DNA of 64,000 nucleotides, taken from the NCBI RefSeq assembly GCF_027941835.1, contig NZ_CP116005.1, forward strand, positions 2,619,501 through 2,683,500. The letters are read 5' to 3'. This document shows, one piece after another, positions 36,001-45,149 of the stretch. Every line of letters starts with the position of its first letter. Position 1 is the stretch's first letter. Source of the DNA: Sphingosinicella microcystinivorans. Its GTDB lineage: Bacteria; Pseudomonadota; Alphaproteobacteria; Sphingomonadales; Sphingomonadaceae. Below the pieces are notes generated by a model that was not told the DNA's origin, did not search any database, and worked only from the letters and a program-made list of their open reading frames with translations. The position numbers and the translations under genes are program-made.

Positions 36001-37308
36001 ATGCAGCCGTTTCCCTGGTCCGACCTCGGCATCATCCTGCTTCTCATCGCGTTGAACGGCGTGTTCGCCATGTCCGAAATGTCGGTGGTGTCGTCGCGCA
36101 GGGCGCGGCTACAGGCGATGGCGAACGCCGGCAAGCCCGGCGCGCGCATCGCGATGGCGCTGCACGAGGAGCCGTCGCGCTTCCTCTCCACGGTCCAGAT
36201 CGGCATCACGCTCATCGGCATCGTCGCCGGTGCCTACTCCGGCGCCACGCTCGGCACGCCGGTGGCGGACCGGCTGGCCGCGCTCGGTGTGCCGGAACGG
36301 GCATCGGGCGAGATCGGCATCGTGCTCGTCGTTTCGGTCATCACCTATCTCTCGCTCACGGCGGGCGAACTCGTGCCGAAGCAGCTTGCGCTGAGGAACC
36401 CGGAACGCATCGCGTCGTTCATCGCGCCGCCCATGTCGGTGCTTTCGCGGATCACGGCGCCGCTGGTCTGGGTGCTCGATCGTTCGACGAAGGCCCTGCT
36501 TCGCCTGTTCGGGGCGGCAAAGGAGAACGCCGATCACGTCACCGCCGAGGAACTCCACCTCATCGTCTCCGAGGCGACCAGCGCCGGGGTCATCGAGGAG
36601 AGCGAGCGCCAGATGATCAGCGGCGTGATGCGTCTCGCCAACCGCTCGGTGCGCGCAGTGATGACGCCGCGCACCGAGATCGACTGGCTCGACATCGAGG
36701 CGGACGAGGCCGAGATCCGCGCCGAGCTGGTGGCGACGCCGCACACGCGCCTGCCGGTGGCGGAAGGCTCCATCGACCGCATCGTCGGCGTCGTGCAGGC
36801 GCGCGATGTCGTCGCCGCGATCCTCGATGGCCGCCCGCTCGATCTCAAGGCCCTGATCCGGCCGGCCCCCGTCGTTCCCGATGCGATGGATGCGGCGGAC
36901 GCGCTGGAAATCCTGCGGCAGGCGGACGTGCCGATCGCGCTCGTCCACGACGAGTACGGCCACTTCGAGGGCATCCTGACCCCGGCCGACCTGCTCGCGG
37001 CGATCGCGGGCGCGTTCAAGTCCGATCTCGACGAGGGCAGCGAGCCCGACGCCGTGGAGCGCGGCGACGGCAGCTGGCTGCTGGCGGGCTCCATGCCCGC
37101 CGACGAGATGGCCGAAACGCTCGGCACAAGGCTTCCGGCCGACCGCGACTACCAGACCGTGGCAGGCTTCGCGCTCAGCGTGCTCACGCACCTTCCCGAG
37201 ATTGGCGAGACCTTCGCCTACGACGGCTGGCGCTTCGAGGTCGTCGACATGGACGGCCGCAAGATCGACCGGCTGCTCGCGGCGCCCGCCGCGAATCCGG
37301 AACCCTAG
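36001..37308 (+). CDS. Hemolysin-family CNNM/CorC transporter-associated protein
   Basis: 435-aa inner-membrane protein. The N-terminal CNNM (DUF21) domain has several spans: LLIALNGVFAMSEMSVVSSRRARLQ, LSTVQIGITLIGIVAGAYSGA and YLSLTAGELVPKQLALRNPE. A CBS pair (VMTPRTEIDWL and PIALVHDEYGHFEGILTPADLL) and the C-terminal CorC/HlyC transporter-associated domain follow. The family is linked to Mg2+/divalent cation efflux; the hemolysin name is historical. Its TAG stop is the first symmetrical base triplet of a long palindrome. Confidence 0.9.
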   Translation: MQPFPWSDLGIILLLIALNGVFAMSEMSVVSSRRARLQAMANAGKPGARIAMALHEEPSRFLSTVQIGITLIGIVAGAYSGATLGTPVADRLAALGVPERASGEIGIVLVVSVITYLSLTAGELVPKQLALRNPERIASFIAPPMSVLSRITAPLVWVLDRSTKALLRLFGAAKENADHVTAEELHLIVSEATSAGVIEESERQMISGVMRLANRSVRAVMTPRTEIDWLDIEADEAEIRAELVATPHTRLPVAEGSIDRIVGVVQARDVVAAILDGRPLDLKALIRPAPVVPDAMDAADALEILRQADVPIALVHDEYGHFEGILTPADLLAAIAGAFKSDLDEGSEPDAVERGDGSWLLAGSMPADEMAETLGTRLPADRDYQTVAGFALSVLTHLPEIGETFAYDGWRFEVVDMDGRKIDRLLAAPAANPEP

Positions 37309-37451
37309 GACCGATCGCCATTCAGGTGATGCCGGGCTGCAAACGGTGGCTTTCTGCGCTTCCGGTGCTCACGTACTATAAGTACGCTGCGCGCCGGTTC
37401 TCGAAATCCACCATTTTCGCCTCGGCCTGACCTGAATGGCGAACGGTCCTA
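37306..37451. repeat. 146-bp near-perfect palindrome ending in two TAG stop codons
   Basis: The whole spacer between the CNNM/CorC and DUF1003 genes is one long inverted repeat. The outer 21-nt arms (37307-37327 and 37430-37450) match at 20 of 21 positions. The inner core is CGTACT-ATA-AGTACG at 37372-37386, centred at about 37379, with many further pairs between (for example GGTGG/CCACC and CCGG/CCGG). It begins at the TAG of one gene and ends at the complementary TAG of the other. It resembles a small palindromic mobile or dispersed element and would form a very stable RNA hairpin. Confidence 0.75.
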
Positions 37452-37982
37452 ACTGCGCGCCTTGAGCGCCGCCACCTCTGCCTCCAGCCGGTGCAGCGAC
37501 TCGATCACCGCCATGTCGAGCTTTTCATGCAGGCGCAGGATTTCGAGCTCGGCGCGCAGGTTCACCTCATAGTCGAGCCGCGCGGCGAGCCTGTCCTTGT
37601 CGGCCTGCCGGTTCTGGCTCATCATGATGATCGGCGCCTGCACCGCGGCGAGCGTCGACAGCATCAGGTTCAGGAAGATGTAGGGGTAGGGGTCGAAGGT
37701 CAGCCCCAGCCGCGGCAGGATTCCGCCGTTCAGCAGCATCCAGCCGAGCAGCACCAGCGCGAAGGCGATGATGAAGCCCCACGACCCGCCCACCTCGGCC
37801 ACCCGGTCCGAGAGCCGGTCCCCCAACGTGGCGTGCGCCTCGGCAAGAAGCCCCGCGTCGCGGCTGATCGGCGTCCTTTTCGAAACATGTTCGAGGACGC
37901 GCTTTTCGTGATGCCCGAGATCCTCCGGCGCGCTGCCGAGCAGGCGTTTCGAAACTTCCGCGATGTCGATGATCGGACGCAT
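37449..37982 (-). CDS. DUF1003 domain-containing membrane protein
   Basis: 177 aa. Two transmembrane segments (WGFIIAFALVLLGWMLLNG and IFLNLMLSTLAAVQAPIIMMS) precede the DUF1003 hallmark SQNRQADKDRLAARLDYEVNLRAELEILRLHEKLD. The C-terminal tail is a probable coiled coil (MAVIESLHRLEAEVAALKA). Function unknown; the family is widespread in the inner membrane. Its TAG stop lies at the edge of the long palindrome. Confidence 0.87.
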   Translation of the reverse strand: MRPIIDIAEVSKRLLGSAPEDLGHHEKRVLEHVSKRTPISRDAGLLAEAHATLGDRLSDRVAEVGGSWGFIIAFALVLLGWMLLNGGILPRLGLTFDPYPYIFLNLMLSTLAAVQAPIIMMSQNRQADKDRLAARLDYEVNLRAELEILRLHEKLDMAVIESLHRLEAEVAALKARS

Positions 37983-38059
37983 GGGACGGCCTCTTGCTGG
38001 TTCGGGCCGACATTAGGAAACGCCGCGGCGGCGATCCATCCCCAGTCGTATTCCGCGGC

Positions 38060-39370
38060 TCAGGCGGCGATCGTTGCCCAGCGGCCTTCCCAGCCCTCGA
38101 GGCCCCAGTCCTCGGGATTCTCGGACGAGACGATCGCGTCGCCGTCCGCTTCCACCAGAAGGTTCACGTCCTGCGGGGCGATCGCCGCGCGTTTCGGGAT
38201 CGAGAAGAACATGCGGACGACCGGGCGGGTGAGATCGGCCGGGTTGATGTCGGTGACGACCGCGAGATGGTCCGAGCGCAGGCGCACCACGGTTCCTACG
38301 GGATAGATGCCGACGCTGCGGATGAACGCGGTGAGGATGTCGGAATCGAAATGGCCGCGCGAGCCGAACATCGTCTTCAGCGCCATGTTCGGCACCCACG
38401 CCTCCTTGTAGGGGCGGTTGGAGGTGAGCGCGTCATAGACGTCGCAGGCGGCCCCCATGCGCGCGAAAAGCGTGATCTGCCCGCCCTTCAGCCGCTTGGG
38501 ATAGCCCGTGCCGTTGACCTTTTCATGGTGGTGCAGGCACACGTCGAGCGCCATCTCGGGCACGTCGCGGCTCCGCGTGAGCAGGCTGTGCCCGCGCTCC
38601 GGGTGCAGCTTCATGATCGTGTATTCGGCATGGGTGAGGTCGCCGGGCTTGCCCAGCACCTCGGGCGGCATCGCCATCTTGCCGATGTCGTGCAGCAGCC
38701 CGGCGACGCCGGCGTCGCGCAGCGTGTCCCGGTCGAAGCCGCCGATCTCGCGGCCGAGATTGATCATCAGCGCCGCGACCGCGACCGAGTGGACGTAAGT
38801 GTACTCGTCCTTGGATTTCAGCCTGAGGATGCTGGTGAGCGCCGACTGGTTGCGCGCGATGGACGCGGCGATCTCGTCGACGAGGGGCACGAGCGTGTCC
38901 GCCTCCACGATCCGGCCGAGCCGCGCCTGATCGTAAAGCTCGGTCATGACCAGCTTGGCGTTCTCGGCGATGCGGCTCGCCCTCCCGAACTCCTCGGCGA
39001 GGCTGCACGGTCCCTCGGCGGTTTCCGCCGCGGGTGGCGTCGGGCCGGGGGCATGGATCGGCACGGCTACGGCTTCGGGCGTCTCCGCGGCGTCTGCCAC
39101 GGCCCGTTCCGGCTCCGGCGGGGCGGATTCGGGTGCGGCGGCATCCGTTTCGGCGGTCTCGCGGGCGGCTTGCGGCGGCGGCTCGACGTCGAGGCCGCGC
39201 GCCGTGTCGATCACCACCGCATCGGCGCGGCTCGTGCGCAGCGCGTCCACGTCATCGGCCTCGGTTAGCAGGAATCCGGCCTTCATGAAGGGATGGGAGA
39301 ACCACGACCCTTCGATGGCATGGATGAACATGCCGGACCTGATCTGGTTGCGCCGAATTCGTTTGAACAC
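38060..39370 (-). CDS. HD-GYP domain phosphodiesterase with DUF3391
   Basis: 436 aa, predicted to hydrolyse cyclic di-GMP. The N-terminal DUF3391 region is FKRIRRNQIRSGMFIHAIEGSWFSHPFMKAGFLL. A Pro/Ala/Glu-rich linker (about 70-125) follows, then the HD-GYP domain with AGVAGLLHDIGKMAMPPEVL (HD), MKLHPERGHSLL, CLHHHEKVNGTGYPKRLKG (GYP) and DVYDALTSNRPYKEAW. All key residues are present, so it should be active. The start GTG 39370 is preceded by AGGA 7 nt upstream. No GGDEF partner is nearby. Confidence 0.9.
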   Translation of the reverse strand: MFKRIRRNQIRSGMFIHAIEGSWFSHPFMKAGFLLTEADDVDALRTSRADAVVIDTARGLDVEPPPQAARETAETDAAAPESAPPEPERAVADAAETPEAVAVPIHAPGPTPPAAETAEGPCSLAEEFGRASRIAENAKLVMTELYDQARLGRIVEADTLVPLVDEIAASIARNQSALTSILRLKSKDEYTYVHSVAVAALMINLGREIGGFDRDTLRDAGVAGLLHDIGKMAMPPEVLGKPGDLTHAEYTIMKLHPERGHSLLTRSRDVPEMALDVCLHHHEKVNGTGYPKRLKGGQITLFARMGAACDVYDALTSNRPYKEAWVPNMALKTMFGSRGHFDSDILTAFIRSVGIYPVGTVVRLRSDHLAVVTDINPADLTRPVVRMFFSIPKRAAIAPQDVNLLVEADGDAIVSSENPEDWGLEGWEGRWATIAA

Positions 39371-39566
39371 CCGAAGTTCCTGTTTTTCTTGGGCGCATCC
39401 GCGCCTCGCCCCGCAAAGGCTTATGACACGCCAGCCTTGAACGAGACGCTGGCGGTTAGGGTTAATAACGGTGTAAACCATGTCATTTCTTCGTTCCGAT
39501 CATGGACTTGCGCCTTCGAGGCGTCGGCTGGCATTGTCGGCGCAATTCAGGAAGGAGAATTCAGGA

Positions 39567-41129
39567 ATGCGTGATGTTGGCTTTGCGGTGCTGCTGGCGG
39601 GTCTCCTCGGGACGGCGGCAGCGGAGGCGCGCCCCGTCGCCTTTGCCGATCGCGTGCCGGACGGCAGCGCGGCGATCGTCCTGCCGCTCGCCGCGAAGGA
39701 TGATCTGGCGGTGCGCGCCGCATCGCTCGACACCGCGGCCCGCGATGCCGTGGGCCGGGCGCTCGATGCCGCCGCGTTCGACTACAAGGCGAATTCGACG
39801 CTCGTCCTGCGCGGCGTCGGCGCATGGCAGCAGATCGTCGTCATCGGCGCGAAGGGCGGGCTGACGCCCGCCGGGCTCCAGGACATCGGCGGCCTCGCCG
39901 CGCGGGAGACGGTGTCGGCGGACGGGCCGGTCGCGCTCCTTGCCTCGGGGCTTGCGCCGGGCGTCGCCGATGCCGCCGCCGATCTCGCCGTCGGCGCCGA
40001 CCTCGGCGGCTACAGCTTCGATCGCTACAAGACGCCCCCGCAGACGCCGCGCGCGGTGGGCCGCGACGCGCCGCTCACCGTGGTCGGGGCCGCGGGCGCC
40101 CAGCGCTATGCCGCGCAGGGCAGGGCGCTCGTCGAGGGCGTCACGCTGGTGCGCGACCTCATCAGCGAACCCTCGAACGTGAAATACCCGGAGGTCATCG
40201 TCGAGCGCGTGCGCGAGGCGTTCAAGGGCGTCGCCAAGGTGCGGATCGAGGCGCTGGGCGTGCCGGAGATGGAAAAGCTCGGCATGGGCGCGATCCTCAG
40301 CGTCGGCAAGGGATCGACGCGGCCGCCGCGCATGTTGATCGTCGAGTACCGCGGCGGCGGCAGCGAGGCGCCGCTGGTGCTGGCGGGCAAGGGCATCACC
40401 TTCGATTCGGGCGGCATCTCGCTGAAGCCGGGCGCGGGCATGTGGCGGATGCGCACCGACATGGCGGGCGCGGCGACGGTGGTCGGCACCGTGCTGTCGC
40501 TTGCGAAAAGCGGCGCGCCCGTCAACGTGGTCGCCGTCGCCGCGCTGGCCGAGAACATGCCCGACGGCGGCGCGACACGCCCCGGCGACGTCGTGAAGGC
40601 GTACAACGGCAAGACGATCGAGGTGACGAACACCGATGCCGAGGGGCGGCTGGTGCTCGCCGATGCGGTCTCCTATGCGGAGGCGCGCTTCAACCCGGCG
40701 GCGATCGTCGACATCGCGACGCTGACCGGCGCCGTCGGCGGTGCGCTCGGCGACGACTACGCGGGGCTTTTCAGCCGCCACGATGCGCTCGCCGCGCAGC
40801 TGACGGCCGCGGGCAAGACCGCCGGCGAGCCGCTCTGGCAGCTGCCGCTCCATCCCGCCTATGCCGAGACGATGAGCTCGGGCGTCGCCGACATCCTGAA
40901 CTCCGCCGAAAACGGCAGGCCCGGCGCGGGCCTCGGCGCGCACTTCATCGGCGCGTTCGTGAAGCCCGAAACGCCGTGGGCACATCTCGACGTCGCCTAC
41001 ACGGTCTGGACCGACAAGGCCCTGCCCACCGCCCCGAAGGGTGCGGTCGGCTATGGCGTGCGCCTGCTCGATGCCTTCGCGCGCAACTGGAAGCCCGTGC
41101 CGCGCGCGGCGGGCGAGGGCGGCCGCTAG
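39567..41129 (+). CDS. Exported M17-family leucyl aminopeptidase
   Basis: 520 aa. Zn/Mn-dependent aminopeptidase with an N-terminal signal peptide (VGFAVLLAGLLGTAAAEA), unlike cytosolic PepA, so it is likely periplasmic. The catalytic domain is complete: GKGITFDSGGISLKPGAGMWRMRTDMAGAATV and VTNTDAEGRLVLADA supply the metal ligands and the NTDAEGRL signature. The ATG at 39567 lies behind GGAAGGAGAATTCAGGA. Probable role: degrading peptides for uptake. Overlaps the convergent phosphotransferase by 4 nt. Confidence 0.9.
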   Translation: MRDVGFAVLLAGLLGTAAAEARPVAFADRVPDGSAAIVLPLAAKDDLAVRAASLDTAARDAVGRALDAAAFDYKANSTLVLRGVGAWQQIVVIGAKGGLTPAGLQDIGGLAARETVSADGPVALLASGLAPGVADAAADLAVGADLGGYSFDRYKTPPQTPRAVGRDAPLTVVGAAGAQRYAAQGRALVEGVTLVRDLISEPSNVKYPEVIVERVREAFKGVAKVRIEALGVPEMEKLGMGAILSVGKGSTRPPRMLIVEYRGGGSEAPLVLAGKGITFDSGGISLKPGAGMWRMRTDMAGAATVVGTVLSLAKSGAPVNVVAVAALAENMPDGGATRPGDVVKAYNGKTIEVTNTDAEGRLVLADAVSYAEARFNPAAIVDIATLTGAVGGALGDDYAGLFSRHDALAAQLTAAGKTAGEPLWQLPLHPAYAETMSSGVADILNSAENGRPGAGLGAHFIGAFVKPETPWAHLDVAYTVWTDKALPTAPKGAVGYGVRLLDAFARNWKPVPRAAGEGGR

Positions 41130-42199
41130 CCGGCCTTCATCGCCTTTTCCGCCTGCGCCCACGCGAGTCTGGCGAGCGGGACCAGCCGCTCGCTCATCGC
41201 GGCGGCGTGGGCGTTGGCGGCGGTGCCCCTTATGTACCGGCCCTTGATGCCGTGGATGATGGCGGCGAGGCGGAACATGTTGAAGGCGATGTAGAAATCG
41301 AGGTTGGGGATGCCGCTGCGCCCGGTGCGGCGGCAATAGGCCTCGACGTATTCGGCCTCGCCCGGGATGCCGAGCGCCGTGAGGTCCTTGCCTGCGAGCC
41401 CCGCCGTTTCCTCGGGCGGCATCCGGTACATCATCAGGTGGTAGGTGAAGTCGGCGAGCGGATGGCCGAGCGTCGAGAGCTCCCAGTCCAGCACCGCGAG
41501 CACCCTCGGCTCGGTGGGGTGGAAGATCATGTTGTCGGCGCGGTAGTCGCCGTGCACGACGCTGGTCTCGTCGCCGGGCGGGATGTTGGCGGGCAGCCAC
41601 TCGCACAGCCGGTCCATCTCCTCGAAATGGCCGGCCTGCTCGTCGTCCTTGTACTGGCCCGCCCAGCGGCCGATCTGGCGCGCGAAATAGTTGCCGGGCT
41701 TGCCGAAGTCGCCGAGGCCAATCGCCTCGGGGTCGAAGTTGTGGAGGTCGGCGATGGTCCTGTTCATCGCGTCGAAGTGCGCGGCGCGGCTTTCGGGGGA
41801 TTCGCCGGGGAAGGACGTGTCCCACACCACGCGCCCGTCGACGCAGTCCATCACGTAGAACCACGTGCCGATCACGTCCTCGTCGGTGCAGAGGCCGTAG
41901 GCGCGCGCCACGGGGAAGCCCTGCGCGTGAAGCGCGCTGATCACGCGGTATTCGCGGTCGACGGCGTGCGCGGATTTCAGGAGCTGCCCCGGCGGCTTGC
42001 GGCGCATCACGTAGTTTTTCGCGGGCGTCAGCAGCTTGTAGGTCGGGTTCGACTGGCCGCCCTTGAACTGCTCGACCGTCAGCGGACCCGTGTAGCCCTC
42101 CACGTTGGCCTGCATCCAGTCCGCGAGGCGCGCCTCGTCGAAACGGTGCTGCTCGCGAACCGCCTGCGTTCCGGAGAACTGCTCCTGCTTGGTGGTCAC
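41126..42199 (-). CDS. ACAD10/11-like phosphotransferase family protein
   Basis: 357 aa with APH-type kinase fold. FKGGQSNPTYKLLTP is the N-lobe, SVVHGDYRADNMIFHPTEPRVLAVLDWELSTLGHPLADFTYHLMMYR the catalytic and metal-binding segment, and IAFNMFRLAAIIHGIKGRYIRG the helical end. It belongs to the acyl-CoA-dehydrogenase-associated branch involved in 4-hydroxy-acid breakdown in animals. The start is GTG 42199; readings beyond it are antisense of purD. It is 5 nt downstream of purD on the same strand, so possibly co-transcribed. This is the second such protein in the window. Confidence 0.86.
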   Translation of the reverse strand: MTTKQEQFSGTQAVREQHRFDEARLADWMQANVEGYTGPLTVEQFKGGQSNPTYKLLTPAKNYVMRRKPPGQLLKSAHAVDREYRVISALHAQGFPVARAYGLCTDEDVIGTWFYVMDCVDGRVVWDTSFPGESPESRAAHFDAMNRTIADLHNFDPEAIGLGDFGKPGNYFARQIGRWAGQYKDDEQAGHFEEMDRLCEWLPANIPPGDETSVVHGDYRADNMIFHPTEPRVLAVLDWELSTLGHPLADFTYHLMMYRMPPEETAGLAGKDLTALGIPGEAEYVEAYCRRTGRSGIPNLDFYIAFNMFRLAAIIHGIKGRYIRGTAANAHAAAMSERLVPLARLAWAQAEKAMKAG

Positions 42200-42204
42200 G
42201 CCGT

Positions 42205-43479
42205 CTATCCCTCCCGTGCGATCGCCCTCCAGCCGATATCTGACCTGTAAAAGCCCTCCGGCCACCTGATCTTTTCGGCAGCGGCATAGGCGCGGTCCCG
42301 TGCTTCGCGGACGGTGCGTCCGGTGGCGGTGACATTGAGCACGCGGCCGCCGTTCGCGATCAGGCGTCCCTCGGCATCGCGCGCGGTGCCCGCATGAAAG
42401 ATGACCACGCCTTCGCCCGCCGCCGTCTCGACGCCCTCGATCACCGTGCCCTTCCTTGGCGTGCCCGGATAGCCCTCCGCCGCCATCACCAGCGTGAGCG
42501 CGGGCGCGTCGTGCCACTGGATGCTGACGTATTCGAGCGCGCCGTCCACCGCCGCGAGCAGCAGGGGCACGATGTCGGACTTCATGCGCAGCATCAGCAC
42601 CTGGCATTCGGGATCGCCGAAGCGCGCGTTGTACTCAATGAGCTGCGGGCCGGTTTCGGTCAGCATCAGCCCCGCGTAGAGCACGCCCACATAGGGGATA
42701 CCGTCCGCCGCCATCGCGTCCACCGTGGGCTGCACGATCTCGCGCATCACCTGCGCCTCGAGCTCCGGCGTGAGGACCGGCGCGGGGGAATAAGCGCCCA
42801 TGCCGCCGGTGTTGGGGCCGGTGTCGCCGTCGCCGACGCGCTTGTGGTCCTGCGCGGAGGCGAGGGGGAGGGCGGTCCTGCCGTCGACGAGCGCGAAGAA
42901 GCTGGCCTCCTCGCCGGTGAGGAAGTCCTCGATCACCACCTCGGCGCCCGCTGCGCCGAAGCTGCCGCTGAACATGTCGTCGATGGCAGCATTCGCGTCC
43001 GCGCGGGTCTCGGCGATGATGACGCCCTTGCCCGCCGCGAGCCCGTCCGCCTTGATGACGATGGGGAGGCCGCGCGTCGCCGCATAGGTTTTCGCCGCGC
43101 CCGCATCCGTGAAGCGCTCGTAGGCGGCGGTGGGAATGCCTGCGCGCTTGCACAGGTCCTTGGTGAAGCCCTTCGAGCCTTCGAGCTGCGCGGCCTTCGC
43201 GCTCGGCCCGAACGCCTTGATGCCCGCCGCCGTCAGCGCGTCCACCAGCCCCTCGACGAGCGGCTGCTCCGGCCCGACGACGACGAGGCCCACGGCCTTC
43301 TCGCGGCAGAAGGCGATGACCGCCGCATGGTCGGCGCTGTTCAGCGAGACGCGTTCGCAAACGTCCGCGATCCCCGCATTGCCGGGAGAGCACCAGAGCG
43401 TGTCGCACAGCGGTGACTGGACGATTTTCCAGGCGAGCGCATGTTCGCGGCCGCCGCTTCCGATCAGGAGGATGTTCAT
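42205..43479 (-). CDS. purD: Phosphoribosylamine--glycine ligase
   Basis: 424 aa, full length. ATP-grasp enzyme joining phosphoribosylamine and glycine in purine synthesis. [22 protein letters not shown] starts it, then [14 protein letters not shown], the ATP-grasp region [19 protein letters not shown], the metal site [29 protein letters not shown] and a C-terminal domain ending near [20 protein letters not shown]. Divergent from xseA with a 44-bp spacer. Confidence 0.97.
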   Translation of the reverse strand: MNILLIGSGGREHALAWKIVQSPLCDTLWCSPGNAGIADVCERVSLNSADHAAVIAFCREKAVGLVVVGPEQPLVEGLVDALTAAGIKAFGPSAKAAQLEGSKGFTKDLCKRAGIPTAAYERFTDAGAAKTYAATRGLPIVIKADGLAAGKGVIIAETRADANAAIDDMFSGSFGAAGAEVVIEDFLTGEEASFFALVDGRTALPLASAQDHKRVGDGDTGPNTGGMGAYSPAPVLTPELEAQVMREIVQPTVDAMAADGIPYVGVLYAGLMLTETGPQLIEYNARFGDPECQVLMLRMKSDIVPLLLAAVDGALEYVSIQWHDAPALTLVMAAEGYPGTPRKGTVIEGVETAAGEGVVIFHAGTARDAEGRLIANGGRVLNVTATGRTVREARDRAYAAAEKIRWPEGFYRSDIGWRAIAREG

Positions 43480-43523
43480 GGCCGGGCCTTGTAGAGCGTG
43501 CGCCGAGCGCTTAGCAACGCCTG

Positions 43524-44912
43524 ATGGACGCCCCCGGCAACGCCCATGAATTCACCGTCTCCGAACTGTCCTCGGCGCTGAAGCGCAGTATCGAGGAGCA
43601 GTTCGGGAGCGTCCGCCTGCGCGGCGAGGTTTCGGGCTGGAAGGTGCCCGCCTCCGGCCACGCCTATTTCGCACTGAAGGACGATGCGGCGCTGATCGAC
43701 GCGGTGATGTGGAAGGGGCAGCGCGCGCGCCTGAATTTCCGCCCCGAGGACGGCATGGAGGTGGTCGCCACCGGCCGCCTCACCACCTATCCGGGGCGCT
43801 CCAAGTACCAGATCGTCGTCGAATCGCTGGAGCTTGCAGGCGAGGGCGCGCTCCTCGCCATGATCGAGCGGCGCAAGGCGATGCTCGCCGCCGAGGGCCT
43901 GTTCGCGCCCGAGCGCAAGCGGCCGATCCCGTGGCTCCCCGAACTGATCGGCGTCGTCACCTCGCCCACGGGCGCGGTGATCCGCGACATATTGCACCGT
44001 CTCGGCGACCGCTTCCCGCGCGACGTGCTGGTCTGGCCGGTGAAGGTGCAGGGCGACGGCGCGGCGGAGGAGGTCGCGGCGGCGATCCGCGGCTTCAACG
44101 CGATGGCGCGGCGGCCGGACGTGCTCATCGTCGCGCGCGGCGGCGGCTCGATCGAGGACCTGATGGCGTTCAACGAGGAGATCGTCGTGCGCGCGGCGGC
44201 GGCGTCCGAAATCCCGCTCATCAGCGCGGTCGGCCACGAGACCGACACCACGCTCATCGACTTCGCCTCGGACCACCGCGCCCCGACGCCCACCGCCGCC
44301 GCCGAGCTTGCCGTGCCCGTCCGCACCGAACTGGTCGCGGGCGTCTCGTCGTTCGCGGCGCGGCTCGACCGCTGCATCGCGAAGGCGGCGGAGGGTCGCG
44401 CCGAACGCCTCCACCTCTGGGCCGCGCGCCTGCCGACGCCTGCGGCGATCCTCGGCATGAAGACGCAGCGTCTCGACGACGTGGGCGAGCGCCTGCCGCG
44501 CGCGCTGCGCGCCGCGCTCCAGCAGTGGCAGGGCCGCTATGCCCAGGCCGCCGAGCCGCTGCGCGCCGCGATGCGCGGCCGCATCGCCGATGCGCGGCAC
44601 GACCTCGCGCAACCCGCGGCACGCCTGCGCCCGACGCTCCTCTCCGGCCTTGCCCGCCGCGCGTCGGAACGCGCTGCCGCCGCGGCACGCCTTCTCGAAT
44701 CGCTCAGTCCGCTCGCCATCCTGTCGCGCGGCTATGCCGTGGTGACGCGGCCCGACGGCAGCCTCGTGAAGAGCGCGGGCGAGGCGCGGCGCGAGGTTCG
44801 CCTCGGGCTTCGTTTCGGCGACAGTCCGGAGCCCGTGGACGTCGCGGTCGGCGGGAAGCCCCGCAAATCCGCTCGCGAGAGCGATGCGCCCTTGCAGGCG
44901 AAGCTGCTGTAG
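43524..44912 (+). CDS. xseA: Exodeoxyribonuclease VII large subunit
   Basis: 462 aa. It has the N-terminal OB-fold ([30 protein letters not shown]), the catalytic domain with [43 protein letters not shown], and [51 protein letters not shown]. An Ala/Arg-rich helical region and the C-terminal [14 protein letters not shown] follow. It degrades single-stranded DNA together with XseB. The small subunit gene is not in the window. Confidence 0.95.
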   Translation: MDAPGNAHEFTVSELSSALKRSIEEQFGSVRLRGEVSGWKVPASGHAYFALKDDAALIDAVMWKGQRARLNFRPEDGMEVVATGRLTTYPGRSKYQIVVESLELAGEGALLAMIERRKAMLAAEGLFAPERKRPIPWLPELIGVVTSPTGAVIRDILHRLGDRFPRDVLVWPVKVQGDGAAEEVAAAIRGFNAMARRPDVLIVARGGGSIEDLMAFNEEIVVRAAAASEIPLISAVGHETDTTLIDFASDHRAPTPTAAAELAVPVRTELVAGVSSFAARLDRCIAKAAEGRAERLHLWAARLPTPAAILGMKTQRLDDVGERLPRALRAALQQWQGRYAQAAEPLRAAMRGRIADARHDLAQPAARLRPTLLSGLARRASERAAAAARLLESLSPLAILSRGYAVVTRPDGSLVKSAGEARREVRLGLRFGDSPEPVDVAVGGKPRKSARESDAPLQAKLL

Positions 44913-44921
44913 GCGATCATT

Positions 44922-45149
44922 ATGCCCGCTATGCTCAAACTCGGTGAAGGCCGCCCGGCGCGGCTCCAGTATCTTTCCGGCTCCTACCGCGTGCTCCAGC
45001 ACGGTGATCACGTGACCTGCGCGGTCACCGGCACGCGCGTTCCGCTTCAGAACCTGCGCTACTGGAGCCACGAGCTTCAGGAGGCCTATGTCTCGGGTGA
45101 AGCCGCGGCGGCCCGCTATGCCGAAATGCGTGCGCTGGGCCGCCTCTAG
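44922..45149 (+). CDS. DUF2093 domain-containing protein
   Basis: 75-aa alphaproteobacterial small protein: LKLGEGRPARLQYLSGSYRVLQHGDHVTCAVTGTRVPLQNLRYWSHELQEAYVSGEAAAARY. Function unknown. It starts 9 nt after xseA and overlaps the M23 lipoprotein gene by up to 62 nt. The xseA-DUF2093-M23 order points to one transcription unit. Confidence 0.85.
   Translation: MPAMLKLGEGRPARLQYLSGSYRVLQHGDHVTCAVTGTRVPLQNLRYWSHELQEAYVSGEAAAARYAEMRALGRL

Noticed and set aside
41126-42199. Aminoglycoside resistance phosphotransferase
   Set aside because: The APH-like fold is present, but motifs and context match the ACAD10/11-like metabolic branch, not antibiotic kinases; the same applies to 25735-26745.
39561-42335. 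Minus-strand open frame of about 920 codons across the M17 peptidase and the phosphotransferase
   Set aside because: Antisense to one gene and in a wrong frame of the other; no family features.
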